Source of the DNA: Metabacillus bambusae
GTDB lineage: Bacteria; Bacillota; Bacilli; Bacillales; Bacillaceae
Assembly: GCF_017497975.1 (NCBI RefSeq)
Contig: NZ_JAGDEL010000013.1
Location: 96,368-160,367, forward strand
DNA: 64,000 bases
Reading direction: 5' to 3'
In this document: one piece after another, positions 34,753 to 44,874 of the stretch
Position numbering within the stretch: position 1 is the first letter of the stretch
Layout: each line of letters opens with the position of its first letter
Notes under the pieces: model-generated
What the model was told of the DNA's origin: nothing
The model's database searches: none
Seen by the model: only the letters and a program-made list of their open reading frames with translations
Position numbers and translations under genes: made by a program

Positions 34753-35193
34753 ATGAAAAAAAGTTATAAATTGGAATATCGTTTAAACGATGAGCTGAAT
34801 AACTACCCTGCATTGTTTCATTACGAATTTGCAGAGCCCTCAGAAATCTTTTGTCGAAGACTATGTGATTATTTTATAAAAAACAAAAAGGTGTATCATC
34901 AAACGGCTTCCAGTCTTGAAGACGAATATTATGTTATTTATGTAGAAACAGATAATGAAGAACATATTTTTGACCATGCTATGCACTATACACATGTAAC
35001 ACTTGAAGTACGTGACTTTAGAGAATACAACGATTCACCACTTATCTTTACATATGATTTATATTCACATGAAGAAGCATTATCCCTGATTGGAAATGAT
35101 TATTTATGGATACAGGATCAAGAATATGAAAAAATATCCGCAGAAATTGATGAGGACCGTTCTACATATGTTCTATACATGTCGAAGGCTTAG
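34753..35193 (+). CDS. Hypothetical soluble protein, 146 residues
   Basis: I do not recognise a family. It starts at ATG 34753 behind TTTGGAGG. The protein is acidic and aromatic-rich (YYVIYVETDNEEHIFDHAMHY, RDFREYNDSPLIFTYDLY) with alternating strands and helices, no signal peptide and no membrane helix. It stands alone, divergent from the YjfM-like operon. The ATG 34732 of the longer frame precedes the ribosome binding site and is unlikely. Confidence 0.7.
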   Translation: MKKSYKLEYRLNDELNNYPALFHYEFAEPSEIFCRRLCDYFIKNKKVYHQTASSLEDEYYVIYVETDNEEHIFDHAMHYTHVTLEVRDFREYNDSPLIFTYDLYSHEEALSLIGNDYLWIQDQEYEKISAEIDEDRSTYVLYMSKA

Positions 35194-35372
35194 TATCTTT
35201 ATAATGCATTTTTGGAGGTATCTTTACGGAAATTATAAAGATAATGGGTTGAATCTGCTGTTAACCTAACCTATTTTATTGGGAGGGATTTTTAGCAGGT
35301 AATTTCAATCTTTCAACTACCGTTTATCCCTCAATATTCTGACATATTTTCTTGGTTTTTCTCTTAAGATAA

Positions 35373-35589
35373 GGCTATTATCTGTGAGATTGTTGCTTTT
35401 AAAACAAAAACTATTTCAGGGTGATTGGAACGGATTGCGAGACTCCTGCGGGAGCAGCGGGACAGGTGAGACTCATGGAGGAGTTTACGCTGAGGAGGCT
35501 CACCGCCCGCCCCGCGGAAAGCGAGATCTCTCGCTGCAATCAACCACACCGCATTACTTGGTAAATAGCAACAAAGTTTGTGAACAGCG
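35373..35589 (+). repeat. MITE-like element (family A), full copy with decayed 8-bp duplication
   Basis: The left end GGCTATTATC and the AGCAACAAAGTTTG right end bracket a GC-rich core (GCGAGACTCCTGCGGGAGCA to CCCGCGGAAAGCGAG). Flanks are TAAGATAA (35365-35372) and GAAAATAA (35590-35597), six of eight identical. It makes up about half of the 435-base gap between the hypothetical gene and the AEC transporter; the rest is featureless. Confidence 0.75.
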
Positions 35590-35628
35590 GAAAATAAAAA
35601 CCCCTAATATGCTCAGAGGTCTAAAGAA

Positions 35629-36543
35629 TCATCCATAAATTAAACTAGATACATATAAAACAATTGGTAATGTCACCAAGCTTAATACCGTACTAAACAA
35701 TGTGGCTGTTGATACGAATTGTGGTTCTGTATCATATTGGAGTGCATACATAGTTGTATTCGCAGCTGTTGGCATCGCCGAAAGTACGATCATTATTTGT
35801 TTTAATAAATCATCAATTGGCAGGAATAACGTAAATACGAATGCAATAACAGGTGATAACAATAGTCTTAAACCTAAAGATAATGAAAGTGGAGCAAAAT
35901 CTAATTTTTTCACAGAAATTTTAGCAAGCTGCATCCCTAAAATAATCATAATTGTTGGAACTGCTGCATCTCCCACCATCTCGATGGCATCCATAAATGA
36001 ACCTCCGACCGGTATGTGAAAGAGATGAAAAACGATCCCAAGCAGTGCACCGTATACAATAGGCACTTTCACAACCTCTTTCAAAGCCATTTTTATGCCG
36101 CCACCCTCTGGAGAGCCCTTTGCAGCATAATAAATACCAACTGTACACATGAGAAGCTGCTGAATAACCATTAAAATAACGGCGTAATGAAGCCCTGCCT
36201 CACCGAAAGCAAAGAAAATAAGGGGTGTTCCATAATTCCCATTATTCATAAATGCAGATGCAAGGATCATCCCACATGTTTTCTTTACAGTATATCTTCT
36301 AATAAATGCAATGATATAAATAATGATAATTAGGCAAAGCGCTAGCCCGACCGTGTAAAAAGTCATCATTGCGTAATCAATTGTCAAATCTGTTTTATAA
36401 AATGTTTGAAAAGCTAAAAAAGGAAGCATTAAATATATCGCCATAACAGATAATGGCTTCGTATCAAACCCAATCATTTTTTGCCCAACAAATCCAATAC
36501 CAAAAATAAAAAAAATCGGAATTAATACCGTGAAAAATTCCAT
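35629..36543 (-). CDS. AEC-family transporter
   Basis: The 304-residue integral membrane protein has about ten hydrophobic segments in two halves and the family motif FMNNGNYGTPL in the middle of the first half. AEC (auxin efflux carrier) family proteins move small organic anions across the membrane. Its location just downstream of the pxp operon, on the same strand, hints at a related substrate, but nothing in the sequence proves it. Confidence 0.85.
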   Translation of the reverse strand: MEFFTVLIPIFFIFGIGFVGQKMIGFDTKPLSVMAIYLMLPFLAFQTFYKTDLTIDYAMMTFYTVGLALCLIIIIYIIAFIRRYTVKKTCGMILASAFMNNGNYGTPLIFFAFGEAGLHYAVILMVIQQLLMCTVGIYYAAKGSPEGGGIKMALKEVVKVPIVYGALLGIVFHLFHIPVGGSFMDAIEMVGDAAVPTIMIILGMQLAKISVKKLDFAPLSLSLGLRLLLSPVIAFVFTLFLPIDDLLKQIMIVLSAMPTAANTTMYALQYDTEPQFVSTATLFSTVLSLVTLPIVLYVSSLIYG

Positions 36544-36685
36544 AAGATCACCTTACCTAACTACGAATCTATGAATTGATTTATCTAGTATACCATATGA
36601 ATATTATTGGATTGGTTTATTTAGTTGGTAGACTATTTTTGACCCATGAGTGAGGAAAATATTTCCCGGGCACTTAAATTCTTAT

Positions 36686-37441
36686 TCACAACCCTTTAAC
36701 CTCTATACCATTATCCTGCAAGGCTCTATTTATTTTTTTCGCAAATTCAACCGAGTGTTCCCCGTCACCATGGATACAAATTGTGTCAGCAGTTATTGGT
36801 ACTTCATGTCCCGATTGTGTGATAACCTTTTGATCTAACACCATTTTTATCACTTGAGCGATTGCTGTGTTTTCATCTTTAATAAGTGCGTCCTCTTGAT
36901 GACGAGGAGTTAACGTACCATCCCTTTGATACGTTCGGTCTGCAAATACTTCATTCGCTGTTTTCAAGCCGAATTTGTCTCCTGCTTTAATTAATTCACT
37001 TCCAGCAAGCCCATATAAAATAAGCTCGGGGTTTATTTTATAAATGGCTTCGGCAATCGCCTCTGCAAGTTCCTTCTTTACAGCAGCCATATTATATAAC
37101 GCACCATGTGGCTTTACGTGTTTTAATACGGCTCCCTCAGCTAATACGAAGCCGTGAAGTGCACCGATTTGGTAAACAACGATATCATACACCTCCGCTG
37201 ATGTAATAGACATTGTTCTTCTACCAAAGCCTTTTAAATCATCTAAGCCTGGGTGTGCGCCAATACTTACAGAATGATCCAATGCCAGACGTACGGTTTT
37301 CCTCATCGTTTCCGGATCGCCAGCATGAAACCCACATGCAATATTTGCAGATGTAATAGAAGTAATGATCTGCTCATCGGCACCGATTGTATATCTTCCA
37401 AAACTCTCCCCCATATCACAATTCAAATCAATACGAACCAT
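36686..37441 (-). CDS. pxpA: 5-oxoprolinase subunit A
   Basis: This is a LamB/YcsF-family protein of 251 residues with the start [17 protein letters not shown], then [35 protein letters not shown] and HGDGEH, conserved residues of the active site. With PxpB and PxpC it forms the ATP-dependent 5-oxoprolinase that opens 5-oxoproline to glutamate. Its start overlaps pxpC by 14 bases and has GGAGG; it is the last gene of the operon. Confidence 0.93.
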   Translation of the reverse strand: MVRIDLNCDMGESFGRYTIGADEQIITSITSANIACGFHAGDPETMRKTVRLALDHSVSIGAHPGLDDLKGFGRRTMSITSAEVYDIVVYQIGALHGFVLAEGAVLKHVKPHGALYNMAAVKKELAEAIAEAIYKINPELILYGLAGSELIKAGDKFGLKTANEVFADRTYQRDGTLTPRHQEDALIKDENTAIAQVIKMVLDQKVITQSGHEVPITADTICIHGDGEHSVEFAKKINRALQDNGIEVKGL

Positions 37442-38438
37442 TCTTCATCCTCCTAAAAGCTAATGAAATACCCATTTTCACTTTTGAAATCATCTGATCT
37501 CTATCTAAAAGCAATCTTTGGGCATCTGGTATGCTTATTTCTTTAAAAGTCAGGTTTTCGCCTGGCAATACTTGTGATAATACTGGAAAATCAATACTTG
37601 CTACATAACCTATTTTCGGGTAACCACCTATTGTTTGCCGATCAGCCATTAGAATAATCGGTTGACCATCTTTTGGCACTTGAATCGTTCCCATCGTTAC
37701 AGCTTCTGATAAAAGTTCAACATTGGTGGTTAACTTAAGTGCTTTTGCAGATAGGCGATATCCCATGCGATCTGAATTAGGAGTAACTTTATATTTTTCT
37801 GAAAGAAATTCTCCTTTAGACTTTTCTGTAAATAGATCAAATTGAGGTCCTTTTATAAACCGTATTTGTGGGTCTTTTTTATAAACTGGTTTTATTAGAG
37901 AACTTACAGTCCAATTGACTGGTTTAAATGGCCCTGACCAAATTTGCATACGAAGGAATTTTGATAAATCACTTGGATTGAAGTTAAGTACATCCCCCTT
38001 TTGCAAAGCACGGCCTTGATAACCACCTATACCACCTCTTACATATGTACTTCTGCTTTCCATTACCAATGGAACATCAATTCCCCCTGCAATCGCTAAG
38101 TAGGTTCTACAGCCTTGTTGTGGACGGCCGAAGCGAAGGACACTTCCTGCTTTTACAAAAATTGGTTTCCATAATGGTACAGGTTTACCGCCAATGCTCG
38201 CAGACAAATCAGCTCCACAAAGCGATATTAACGTATCCTGTTGAAATAATAATGTTGGTCCTATTAACGTCATTTCTACTACTGCATCATCTTCGTTATT
38301 GCCAATGAGAATATTGGCAATTTTTGCTGCAACCTCATCCATCACACCTCCAACAACAACTCCATATTTCTGAAAGCCAATTCTCCCTAAATCCTGAACT
38401 GTTGTCGATAAACCTTGTTCCAGCACCTTTATCGTCAT
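37428..38438 (-). CDS. pxpC: 5-oxoprolinase subunit C
   Basis: The 336-residue protein belongs to the biotin-dependent carboxyltransferase-like (KipA) family, with [16 protein letters not shown] near the start and the SDRMGYRL motif. It partners PxpB in the phosphorylation and ring-opening of 5-oxoproline. The ATG overlaps the pxpB stop (ATGA), so the two are translated together. The B-C-A order matches many Firmicutes. Confidence 0.92.
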   Translation of the reverse strand: MTIKVLEQGLSTTVQDLGRIGFQKYGVVVGGVMDEVAAKIANILIGNNEDDAVVEMTLIGPTLLFQQDTLISLCGADLSASIGGKPVPLWKPIFVKAGSVLRFGRPQQGCRTYLAIAGGIDVPLVMESRSTYVRGGIGGYQGRALQKGDVLNFNPSDLSKFLRMQIWSGPFKPVNWTVSSLIKPVYKKDPQIRFIKGPQFDLFTEKSKGEFLSEKYKVTPNSDRMGYRLSAKALKLTTNVELLSEAVTMGTIQVPKDGQPIILMADRQTIGGYPKIGYVASIDFPVLSQVLPGENLTFKEISIPDAQRLLLDRDQMISKVKMGISLAFRRMKNGSY

Positions 38439-39148
38439 TGCTTCTCAATCCTTAGAGCTTCAAATTGCTGTGGAGTAATTGGTTGAAAACGGACGAAATC
38501 TCCTGCACTCAATAGACTAGGTTGTTTAGCATTCTGTCGAAATAATTGTAATGGAGTTCGGCCAATTAACTGCCAGCCTCCTGGACTTTCGATCGGGTAT
38601 ACACCTGTTTGTTCCCCGCCAATCCCTACACTCCCTACCGGTATCGTCAATCTTGGCGTCGCTTTCCTTGGTGTTGCAATTTCTTTTGACATCCCACCAA
38701 GATAAGGAAAGCCTGGCGCAAAACCAATCATATAAACTAAGTACTCTTGGTTAGCGTGGATATCAATGACTTGCTGTTGTGTTAGATGATGGTAGCTTGC
38801 AACATCTTGTAAGTCAGGGCCAAAATCTCCACCATAGCAAACTGGGATTGTGATTGTTTTTGATGGATAAGAATTGGATACAGGTAGGTTAGCTAAACTG
38901 GATTTTAGGATATTAAGGACAACGTCATATGGTGTTTTTTTGGGAGTAAGCATCTCAACCTTTGTTGGTTCATAACTAATTGTGGCAGTAGTAAAGCTTG
39001 GGATGACCTCGAGCAATCCTAGAAAAGGGTGTGCTTCTATGAATTCAGTGAAGGCAATGATCTTTAGATGAAGGTCTTTATGTAGTTCTTGACCAAAATG
39101 AATCGTGATTGCCTTGTCGCCTTGTGGGTAAAAGGTGATTTGGTCCAT
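38435..39148 (-). CDS. pxpB: 5-oxoprolinase subunit B
   Basis: The 237-residue protein belongs to the KipI (carboxyltransferase subunit A/B-like) family. It carries IPVCYGGDFGPDL and GFAPGFPYLGGM, the conserved nucleophile region. In B. subtilis the homologue was first described as KipI, an inhibitor of the sporulation kinase KinA, but the enzyme role is now accepted. It opens the operon with GGAGGATAAA before ATG. Confidence 0.92.
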   Translation of the reverse strand: MDQITFYPQGDKAITIHFGQELHKDLHLKIIAFTEFIEAHPFLGLLEVIPSFTTATISYEPTKVEMLTPKKTPYDVVLNILKSSLANLPVSNSYPSKTITIPVCYGGDFGPDLQDVASYHHLTQQQVIDIHANQEYLVYMIGFAPGFPYLGGMSKEIATPRKATPRLTIPVGSVGIGGEQTGVYPIESPGGWQLIGRTPLQLFRQNAKQPSLLSAGDFVRFQPITPQQFEALRIEKQ

Positions 39149-39327
39149 TTTATCCTCCTTCTCGTTCTGATTGATTGTAATTGAGATCCCTTAAATCAAT
39201 TTTTATGAAACATTTTAGATTTAGTCTGATTATTAACTTTATTTTACCATTAACCTGAGGTTTACTACTATTGTCTGACTTTTATAAGCATAAAATGTTA
39301 GCCACAGTACTTTCCCTAAATACAAAA

Positions 39328-39360
39328 GGAGCTAGACCTAATAATAATAGGTTAAGCTCC
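39328..39360 (-). terminator. proBA terminator
   Basis: GGAGCT..ACCTAAT and ATTAGGTT..AGCTCC pair, followed on the minus strand by TTTTG. Confidence 0.85.
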
Positions 39361-39387
39361 AAATCAATCTTCACTTTCATTCATTTA

Positions 39388-40632
39388 TTAACGAATCTGT
39401 CCTGTTCCATAAACAAAAAACTTACTTGAAGTTAATGCGTTTAATCCCATCGGACCTCTAGCATGTAGCTTTTGTGTACTAATGCCAATTTCCGCTCCAT
39501 ATCCGAATTCAGAGCCATCCGTAAAACGTGTTGATGCATTATGATACACAGCTGCAGCATCAACTTTATTTAGGAAGTTATTTGCATGGTCCTCACTTGC
39601 TGTGATAATTGCTTCTGAGTGTTTTGTTCCATACTTATTAATATGGTTAATAGCTTCTTCCACACTGTTTACTACCTTTACACTTACGGAAAGAGCCAAG
39701 TACTCAGTATACCAATCTTCTTCTGTTGCTAATTTCGCAGCACCAAACACACTACTTACTACTTCATCCCCATAAATTTCAACACCATTGTCATTTAGCG
39801 CATCAAGTAAATCCTTACCATATTGTGCAAACCATTTTTCTTCTACTAAAATCGTTTCAATCGCATTGCATACGGAAGGGCGTTGAGTTTTTCCATTAAT
39901 CACAATACTTTCAGCCATCTTATAATCTGCTGATTCATCGATAAACACATGACAGTTTCCAGCTCCTGTTTCAAGAACAGGTACTGTTGCCTCTCTAACC
40001 ACTGTATCGATCAGGTTCTTACCACCACGTGGAATTAGAACATCTAAATATTCCTTTAAGTGGAATAGTTCTTTTGCTGTTTCTCTGCTTGTATCTTCAA
40101 TTAATTGGACAGCATCTACAGGTACTTTGCTTATTTCTAGAGCTTTATGAATTGACTGAACAAGGGCCTTATTTGAAAAACGTGCAGATGAGCTTCCTCT
40201 TAAAATAACAGCATTTCCTGTTTTTAATGTAAGTGTTGCTGCATCAATTGTTACATTAGGCCTTGCTTCATAAATCATCCCGATTACACCAAGTGGAACG
40301 CGATTCTGATTAATAAGCAGACCATTGTCTTTACGAATCGTTTCTAGCATTTCTCCTACAGGATCTTTTAGATCAATTAAAAGTCGTATCGCTTCTGCCA
40401 TATCAAGAATGCGTTTTTCGTTTAGCATGATACGGTCTAACACGCTTTCTGATAATCCATTTTTTCTTCCAGCTTCAAGATCCTTTTGATTTTCTTCAAG
40501 GATAAACTCTTGATCTACAAGTAACTGATCAGCAATTTTCGCCAACGCATCATTTTTTTCCTCTGTTGAAATGCCAACCATCATAAAACTTGCATTTTTT
40601 GCTGCTTTTCCTTTTTGTAAGACCTCACTCAT
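39388..40632 (-). CDS. proA: Gamma-glutamyl phosphate reductase
   Basis: ProA reduces glutamyl-5-phosphate to the semialdehyde in proline synthesis. The 414-residue protein has the aldehyde-dehydrogenase fold with the catalytic cysteine in [13 protein letters not shown] and the NADPH region [14 protein letters not shown] start it at ATG 40632, which has AGGAGGG; the ATG at 40659 lies inside proB and lacks support. The gene follows proB with a short overlap region, so they form one operon. Confidence 0.95.
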   Translation of the reverse strand: MSEVLQKGKAAKNASFMMVGISTEEKNDALAKIADQLLVDQEFILEENQKDLEAGRKNGLSESVLDRIMLNEKRILDMAEAIRLLIDLKDPVGEMLETIRKDNGLLINQNRVPLGVIGMIYEARPNVTIDAATLTLKTGNAVILRGSSSARFSNKALVQSIHKALEISKVPVDAVQLIEDTSRETAKELFHLKEYLDVLIPRGGKNLIDTVVREATVPVLETGAGNCHVFIDESADYKMAESIVINGKTQRPSVCNAIETILVEEKWFAQYGKDLLDALNDNGVEIYGDEVVSSVFGAAKLATEEDWYTEYLALSVSVKVVNSVEEAINHINKYGTKHSEAIITASEDHANNFLNKVDAAAVYHNASTRFTDGSEFGYGAEIGISTQKLHARGPMGLNALTSSKFFVYGTGQIR

Positions 40633-40643
40633 CCTATTCCCTC

Positions 40644-41744
40644 CTATGCTTTTACCCATTTATTTCGATGTATCACAACAATTGATGACAAAACCTCGTC
40701 TTTACTTAGCTCTTCACTTCGTTTCCCCATGAATTTTTTTAACTCATCAGAAGAAAAAAGAACCTCACCCTTGCCTAGTAATCCATTTGGTCCAACCACT
40801 TCAACAACATCACATTTCTGAAATGAGCCTTTAATATCATAGACTCCAGCAGGAAGTAGACTTTTTCCATTGTATAAAAGTGCATCCTCTGCACCTTTAT
40901 CAACGTAAATTTTGCCTGATACTTCCGAATGAAACGCAATCCATTGTCTACTATTATTAATAGAAGTTAATCCGTCTTTTCCAATATAGGTTCCATTTCC
41001 TGCGCCCTCGATTATATCTATTAGCTTGTTATTTCCTTTCCCTAAGCCAATGAATACTTGAACACCTAATGAAATTGCCGTCTTAGCAGCCATTAATTTC
41101 GACTTCATTCCGCCTGTTCCTACCTTTGTTCCAGCACCTTCAGCTGCAGAAAGCATGTCGTCTGATACCTCTGGTAGATAGTCTATTTTTTTTGCTAAAG
41201 GATTTGTCCGAGGATTTGAATCATATAATCCATTAATATCTGTTAAAATAATAAGCTGGTCGGCATGAATAAGTCCGCTTACGAGTGCAGAAAGCATATC
41301 ATTATCACCAAATGTAAGCTCTTCAACAGAGACGGTGTCATTTTCATTAATAATTGGCAAAATCCCTCGTTCTAAAAGCTCTGTAATTGTCGCATAAGCA
41401 TTTTTATAGCGATCCTGCTTTGAAAAGTCATTTCGTGTTAAAAGAATTTGTGCAGGTATGATATCAAATTGACCAAACTGTTCAATATAGGATTGGACAA
41501 GAAGACTTTGTCCAACCGCAGCTGCTGCTTGCTTACCCTTTAATGTAACCGGTCGTGTTGGATAACCTAGCCGAGCAAATCCTGCAGCTACTGCACCTGA
41601 TGACACAAGCAGCACTTCATGACCCTCTTCACGTAATGCTACCACTGCATGAACATGGTCTGAAAATTTCTCTTGATCGATTTGACCCTTAGCATTTGTT
41701 AACGAGCTACTACCGATCTTGACGACAATCCGCTTTTTTTCCAT
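40644..41744 (-). CDS. proB: Glutamate 5-kinase
   Basis: ProB phosphorylates glutamate with ATP, the first and feedback-controlled step of proline synthesis. The 366 residues comprise an amino-acid-kinase domain ([40 protein letters not shown]) and a C-terminal PUA domain from about 275. It follows a T-box leader that responds to uncharged tRNA-Pro. GGAGG precedes the ATG. Confidence 0.95.
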   Translation of the reverse strand: MEKKRIVVKIGSSSLTNAKGQIDQEKFSDHVHAVVALREEGHEVLLVSSGAVAAGFARLGYPTRPVTLKGKQAAAAVGQSLLVQSYIEQFGQFDIIPAQILLTRNDFSKQDRYKNAYATITELLERGILPIINENDTVSVEELTFGDNDMLSALVSGLIHADQLIILTDINGLYDSNPRTNPLAKKIDYLPEVSDDMLSAAEGAGTKVGTGGMKSKLMAAKTAISLGVQVFIGLGKGNNKLIDIIEGAGNGTYIGKDGLTSINNSRQWIAFHSEVSGKIYVDKGAEDALLYNGKSLLPAGVYDIKGSFQKCDVVEVVGPNGLLGKGEVLFSSDELKKFMGKRSEELSKDEVLSSIVVIHRNKWVKA

Positions 41745-41796
41745 GATCTCTTTCCTCCACTATCTTTCTTAAAATACATACCCTGCATATTTAAAA

Positions 41797-41840
41797 CAAA
41801 AAAGCCCTATTCATCCCTAAAAATAAGGACGAAAAGAGCT
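41797..41840 (-). terminator. Terminator of the proBA T-box
   Basis: AGCTCTTTTCGTCCTTA and TAGGGATGAATAGGGCT pair with several G-U pairs, followed by a T-run on the minus strand. It competes with the antiterminator that contains the T-box sequence. Confidence 0.85.
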
Positions 41841-41880
41841 ATGCTTCCGTGGTACCACCTTTATTGAATGTGAATTAGAA

Positions 41881-42056
41881 ATGCGGAAGCGCCTTGTTCA
41901 GCTCCGACAAGCATAAGACGCTAATGAAATGAAGGTGTTCTTTACCTTCAATTCATTAGCGGCTAGACCCTAGAGGCAGTCAAAAACGCGACGTCCTGTC
42001 GCATTGACTGCCTCGCACGTCCTGTGCTTCGAAGCTGTGGCGCTGGAGCTAGACTC
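41881..42056 (+). repeat. Hairpin repeat family B, long copy, inside the proBA leader
   Basis: The outer parts (GCGGAAGCGCC, GACAAGCATAAGACG, GGCGCTGGAGCTAGA) match the other copies. This one carries an extra hairpin in which GAGGCAGTCA pairs with TGACTGCCTC. It sits within the transcribed leader and should fold as an independent branched domain. Confidence 0.8.
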
Positions 42057-42271
42057 GAAATCTAAGTACAAAAACTTAAACCTTCTTATCTATTTTTCAA
42101 TCACATCCCACTTTACCCTTTTAACGTAGGGACACGCCTATGTTTTCATAGGACTCGGGAGGTAGGTTCGGCAGCTTTTATGTTATGAAGTCTTCCAGCT
42201 AATAAACTTCACTCTCTGGTACTAAAAGTCCCGCTTACTATTCCTCCGTAAACGTTCTCCGATTTTTTACT

Positions 42272-42300
42272 ATTATGCCGAGTATTTTGCCTACTGTCAA
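42272..42300 (-). promoter_or_regulatory. SigA promoter of proBA
   Basis: TTGACA (42295-42300) and CATAAT (42272-42277) are 17 bases apart, a near-perfect SigA promoter. The leader starts about six bases downstream. Confidence 0.85.
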
Positions 42301-42351
42301 GCCTGTAAACGCTAATTTTTAGAAAATTTACAAATGGAGTTATTGTTATTT

Positions 42352-43689
42352 TCACAGTTTCTTACTTATCTTTATTTCATCCCATTTACCAAACTTATAA
42401 TAACCATATGCAATCACACTGCTAATCACAAAACTTAGTCCCATTCCAACTGCAATCCCATTTTCGCCTAACCAAACTGAACATAAATAGGATAATGGGT
42501 AGCGAAGAATCCAAAAGGAAATCACATTTAAAACTAATACTTGAAACATCGCACCTGCAGCACGGACAATACCATTTAAGATAAAATTAATCCCTAAAAA
42601 CGGATAAAATAGGGCAATAATCTGTAAGTATCTCATTCCAAATTGAACAGCGGCTTCTTCATTAATAAATAGCCTAATCGCCATTTCTGCAAATAAAACG
42701 ACCAGAATACTTATAAAGACCATAATAAATAGATTGATCAAAACTCCATATTTAGCAATCTGGTGAACACGGTCCATCTTATTTGCCCCGATATTTTGTC
42801 CAGCCATACTATTAACAGCTGTACCAAGAGCCATAGCTGGTAACATGATGACACTATCAAGACGCTGTGCAGCACCAAATCCAGCGACAACATCATTCCC
42901 CAAGGAGTTGACAACACTCATAATTGCCATGACACCAGCTGAAATGACGGTCATTTGTAGGCCTGATGGAGTTCCAAGCTTTAAAATCGTCACGATTTCA
43001 TCCTTTTTAGGTAGCTTAGGTAGAATAAACGGGATAAGCTTTCGTTTCATCGTATCGCAAATACCATATAAAAAAGCAATACCTTGTGAAAGAATCGTTG
43101 CATAGGCTGCACCTTCAATTCCAAGTTTGAATACTAACAGAAATATCGGATCAAGAAGCGCATTTAAAATAACGGCAATGACAACATATCGAATCGGTGT
43201 TTTACTATCACCTAGTGCCCTTAGGACTGTTCCGATGAAATTGTAGCCAAATAAAAATAAGATTCCGATGAAATTGATTTGAAGATAAGCCGTTGCCTCT
43301 TGGATCATTGACTGAGGAGTACCGAGAAATTCTACGATCGTCTTGGAAAAGATATAGCCGATGATCCCTAACAAAACAGATAAACTCGTTAATATCACAA
43401 CAAACGCATTAATATAACTCTTTAGCCCACTTTCATGCCCTTGACCCTTTTGCTGTGAAAGAATCGTTAAAGTTGCGTTATTTATTCCAATAATGAACGA
43501 TAAAATTGTAAAAATCACCGTACTAGATACGGCAATTGCCCCTAGAGCATTTGCACCGAGCAGATTCCCAACCCACAAGCTATCGATAAATTGATAGGAT
43601 ACTTGTAATAGGTTTGTAAGCATAATCGGCAGTGAAAAAAACCAGATTTGCTTCACAATCTTTCCATTCGTAAAATCCTGTTGATTCAT
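42352..43689 (-). CDS. MATE-family multidrug/metabolite efflux protein
   Basis: About twelve membrane helices in two halves, with the opening IWFFSLPIMLTNLLQVSYQFIDSLWVG and GFGAAQRLDSVIMLPAMALG in the second half, mark a MATE transporter. It exports cationic compounds using Na+ or H+. I prefer ATG 43689, about ten bases after AGAGG, over 43698 and 43707. It lies upstream of the proBA promoter but has its own transcript. Substrate unknown. Confidence 0.9.
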   Translation of the reverse strand: MNQQDFTNGKIVKQIWFFSLPIMLTNLLQVSYQFIDSLWVGNLLGANALGAIAVSSTVIFTILSFIIGINNATLTILSQQKGQGHESGLKSYINAFVVILTSLSVLLGIIGYIFSKTIVEFLGTPQSMIQEATAYLQINFIGILFLFGYNFIGTVLRALGDSKTPIRYVVIAVILNALLDPIFLLVFKLGIEGAAYATILSQGIAFLYGICDTMKRKLIPFILPKLPKKDEIVTILKLGTPSGLQMTVISAGVMAIMSVVNSLGNDVVAGFGAAQRLDSVIMLPAMALGTAVNSMAGQNIGANKMDRVHQIAKYGVLINLFIMVFISILVVLFAEMAIRLFINEEAAVQFGMRYLQIIALFYPFLGINFILNGIVRAAGAMFQVLVLNVISFWILRYPLSYLCSVWLGENGIAVGMGLSFVISSVIAYGYYKFGKWDEIKISKKL

Positions 43690-43789
43690 GCCATACATTC
43701 CTCTCATGTCGATCCATTTATCTTATCATAGCCCTGGATAGACACGCACAAGGTTTGCATTTTATATAATGGGAGGTTTACGATAAATT

Positions 43790-43885
43790 TTTATCTACGA
43801 TTATGAGGCTTTTATCTTCGAAAATATTAATTTATCTTCGAAAAATGATTATTTATCTTCGATTTTTTCATTTTATCGACCATTC
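43790..43885. repeat. Degenerate 20/21-nt-period array (TTTATCTTCGA)
   Basis: TTTATC[T]NCGA units start at 43790, 43811, 43831, 43852 and 43872 (steps 21, 20, 21, 20). They lie between the DUF2568 and MATE genes. The core differs from the array at 26257, but the spacing is the same. Confidence 0.75.
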
Positions 43886-43916
43886 GACAAAATTCATCAA
43901 ATTGCTCCACTCCTCT

Positions 43917-44255
43917 TCACTGTTCCCAAACAATCATTAGGACTTTATTAATAATAACGACAACAATAAAAGTACCAGCTAATGAAGGTTTGCCTGAAGC
44001 ATATAATGCGAAAGCTGCTGCACCATTGATAACAATCTCTAATAGTAGTCTAATTGGGACACCAACTTTAAAGGGTGCAGCCGGGGAGCCGAACAATCCC
44101 CAAAGAGTTGCAGCTACTAATGGTGTCCCAATCCCTAATATAACCTTCAGAAAGATTCCATGACCTGTTTTAAAACCCCAATAACCAAGTGCTGCTAATG
44201 CACAAAGTTCTAAAACAAACCGCAAGCCTAAATTACTAGCTTTTAATAAAAGCAT
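43917..44255 (-). CDS. YrdB/DUF2568-like membrane protein
   Basis: The 112-residue protein has three or four hydrophobic segments (about 10-26, 31-52, 66-86 and 90-108) and the pattern LCALAALGYWGF...LWGLFGSPAAP, like the DUF2568 family. It is the third gene after the MBL protein and the TetR regulator, 27 bases downstream of the regulator stop. Its role is unknown. Confidence 0.75.
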   Translation of the reverse strand: MLLLKASNLGLRFVLELCALAALGYWGFKTGHGIFLKVILGIGTPLVAATLWGLFGSPAAPFKVGVPIRLLLEIVINGAAAFALYASGKPSLAGTFIVVVIINKVLMIVWEQ

Positions 44256-44282
44256 TCCCCTCTCCCCCAGTACAGTGTAACG

Positions 44283-44858
44283 TTATGAATCTTTTTTCAT
44301 CTTGTCAATTCCAGCTAAAAAACTATCAATTAATAAATGGAGGCTAATATCAAGGTCAAGAGGCAAACCAAACCCACCCTTTTGTTCAAGAGAAGAAAAT
44401 CCGTGTAAAATGCTTCTTAATCCACGAACAGCATGGAGCGCTGCATCTTTTTCTAAACCGTATCCATTTAACACTTGAATTGTTAAATCAACGATCTTTT
44501 GACCTGCTAATTGAATCTCTATATCTTCCGGATCAGATATACTAATTGTTATCTCATATAATCCAGGCTGAGCCCTTACAAATGCAACATAGGCATCCGC
44601 AATTGCATGGACTGCTACATCCTTTGATCTCCCAATTGCAGCTTGTGTTAGCTTGCTATAAAGTTCTTCCAAGCCGTGTATAGCTAATTTTCTTCGTAGA
44701 CCAGATAATCCATCAATATGGTTGTACAAAGATGGCGGACGTACCGATAGTTTTTTTGCCAAGGTTGCTAAGGTAATTGCTTCTACACCCTCTTCATTAG
44801 CAATTTGAGTAGCTGTTTGTAAGATTGTTTGTAAATTAAGTCCGATTCTTGGTGACAT
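44283..44858 (-). CDS. TetR-family regulator
   Basis: The N-terminal helix-turn-helix is TATQIANEEGVEAITLATLAKKLSVRPPSLYNHI. The C-terminal part resembles the TetR WHG domain (GLRSILHGFSSLE). It begins 17 bases after the MBL stop, and ATG 44858 follows AAAGG. It probably represses its own operon through the palindrome upstream of the MBL gene. The ligand is unknown. Confidence 0.85.
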   Translation of the reverse strand: MSPRIGLNLQTILQTATQIANEEGVEAITLATLAKKLSVRPPSLYNHIDGLSGLRRKLAIHGLEELYSKLTQAAIGRSKDVAVHAIADAYVAFVRAQPGLYEITISISDPEDIEIQLAGQKIVDLTIQVLNGYGLEKDAALHAVRGLRSILHGFSSLEQKGGFGLPLDLDISLHLLIDSFLAGIDKMKKDS

Positions 44859-44874
44859 CCTAATCAACCTTTCT

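Larger units (their letters stand above)
41797..42266 (-). promoter_or_regulatory. T-box leader of proBA, specifier CCU (proline), interrupted by a repeat
   Basis: The T-box sequence AAGGTGGTACCACGGAAGC lies at 41844-41862, just before the terminator. Stem I spans about 42115-42240, with the AGTA loop motif near 42220 and the specifier region GAACCTACC; CCU (42164-42166) is the Pro codon. T-box control of proBA by tRNA-Pro is known in B. subtilis. A copy of hairpin repeat B (41881-42056) lies between stem I/III and the antiterminator, lengthening the leader by about 175 bases. Confidence 0.9.

Noticed and set aside
36686..39148. pxpB as the KinA inhibitor KipI
   Set aside because: The full B-C-A set is present, which supports 5-oxoprolinase; a separate kinase-inhibitor role cannot be read from the sequence.
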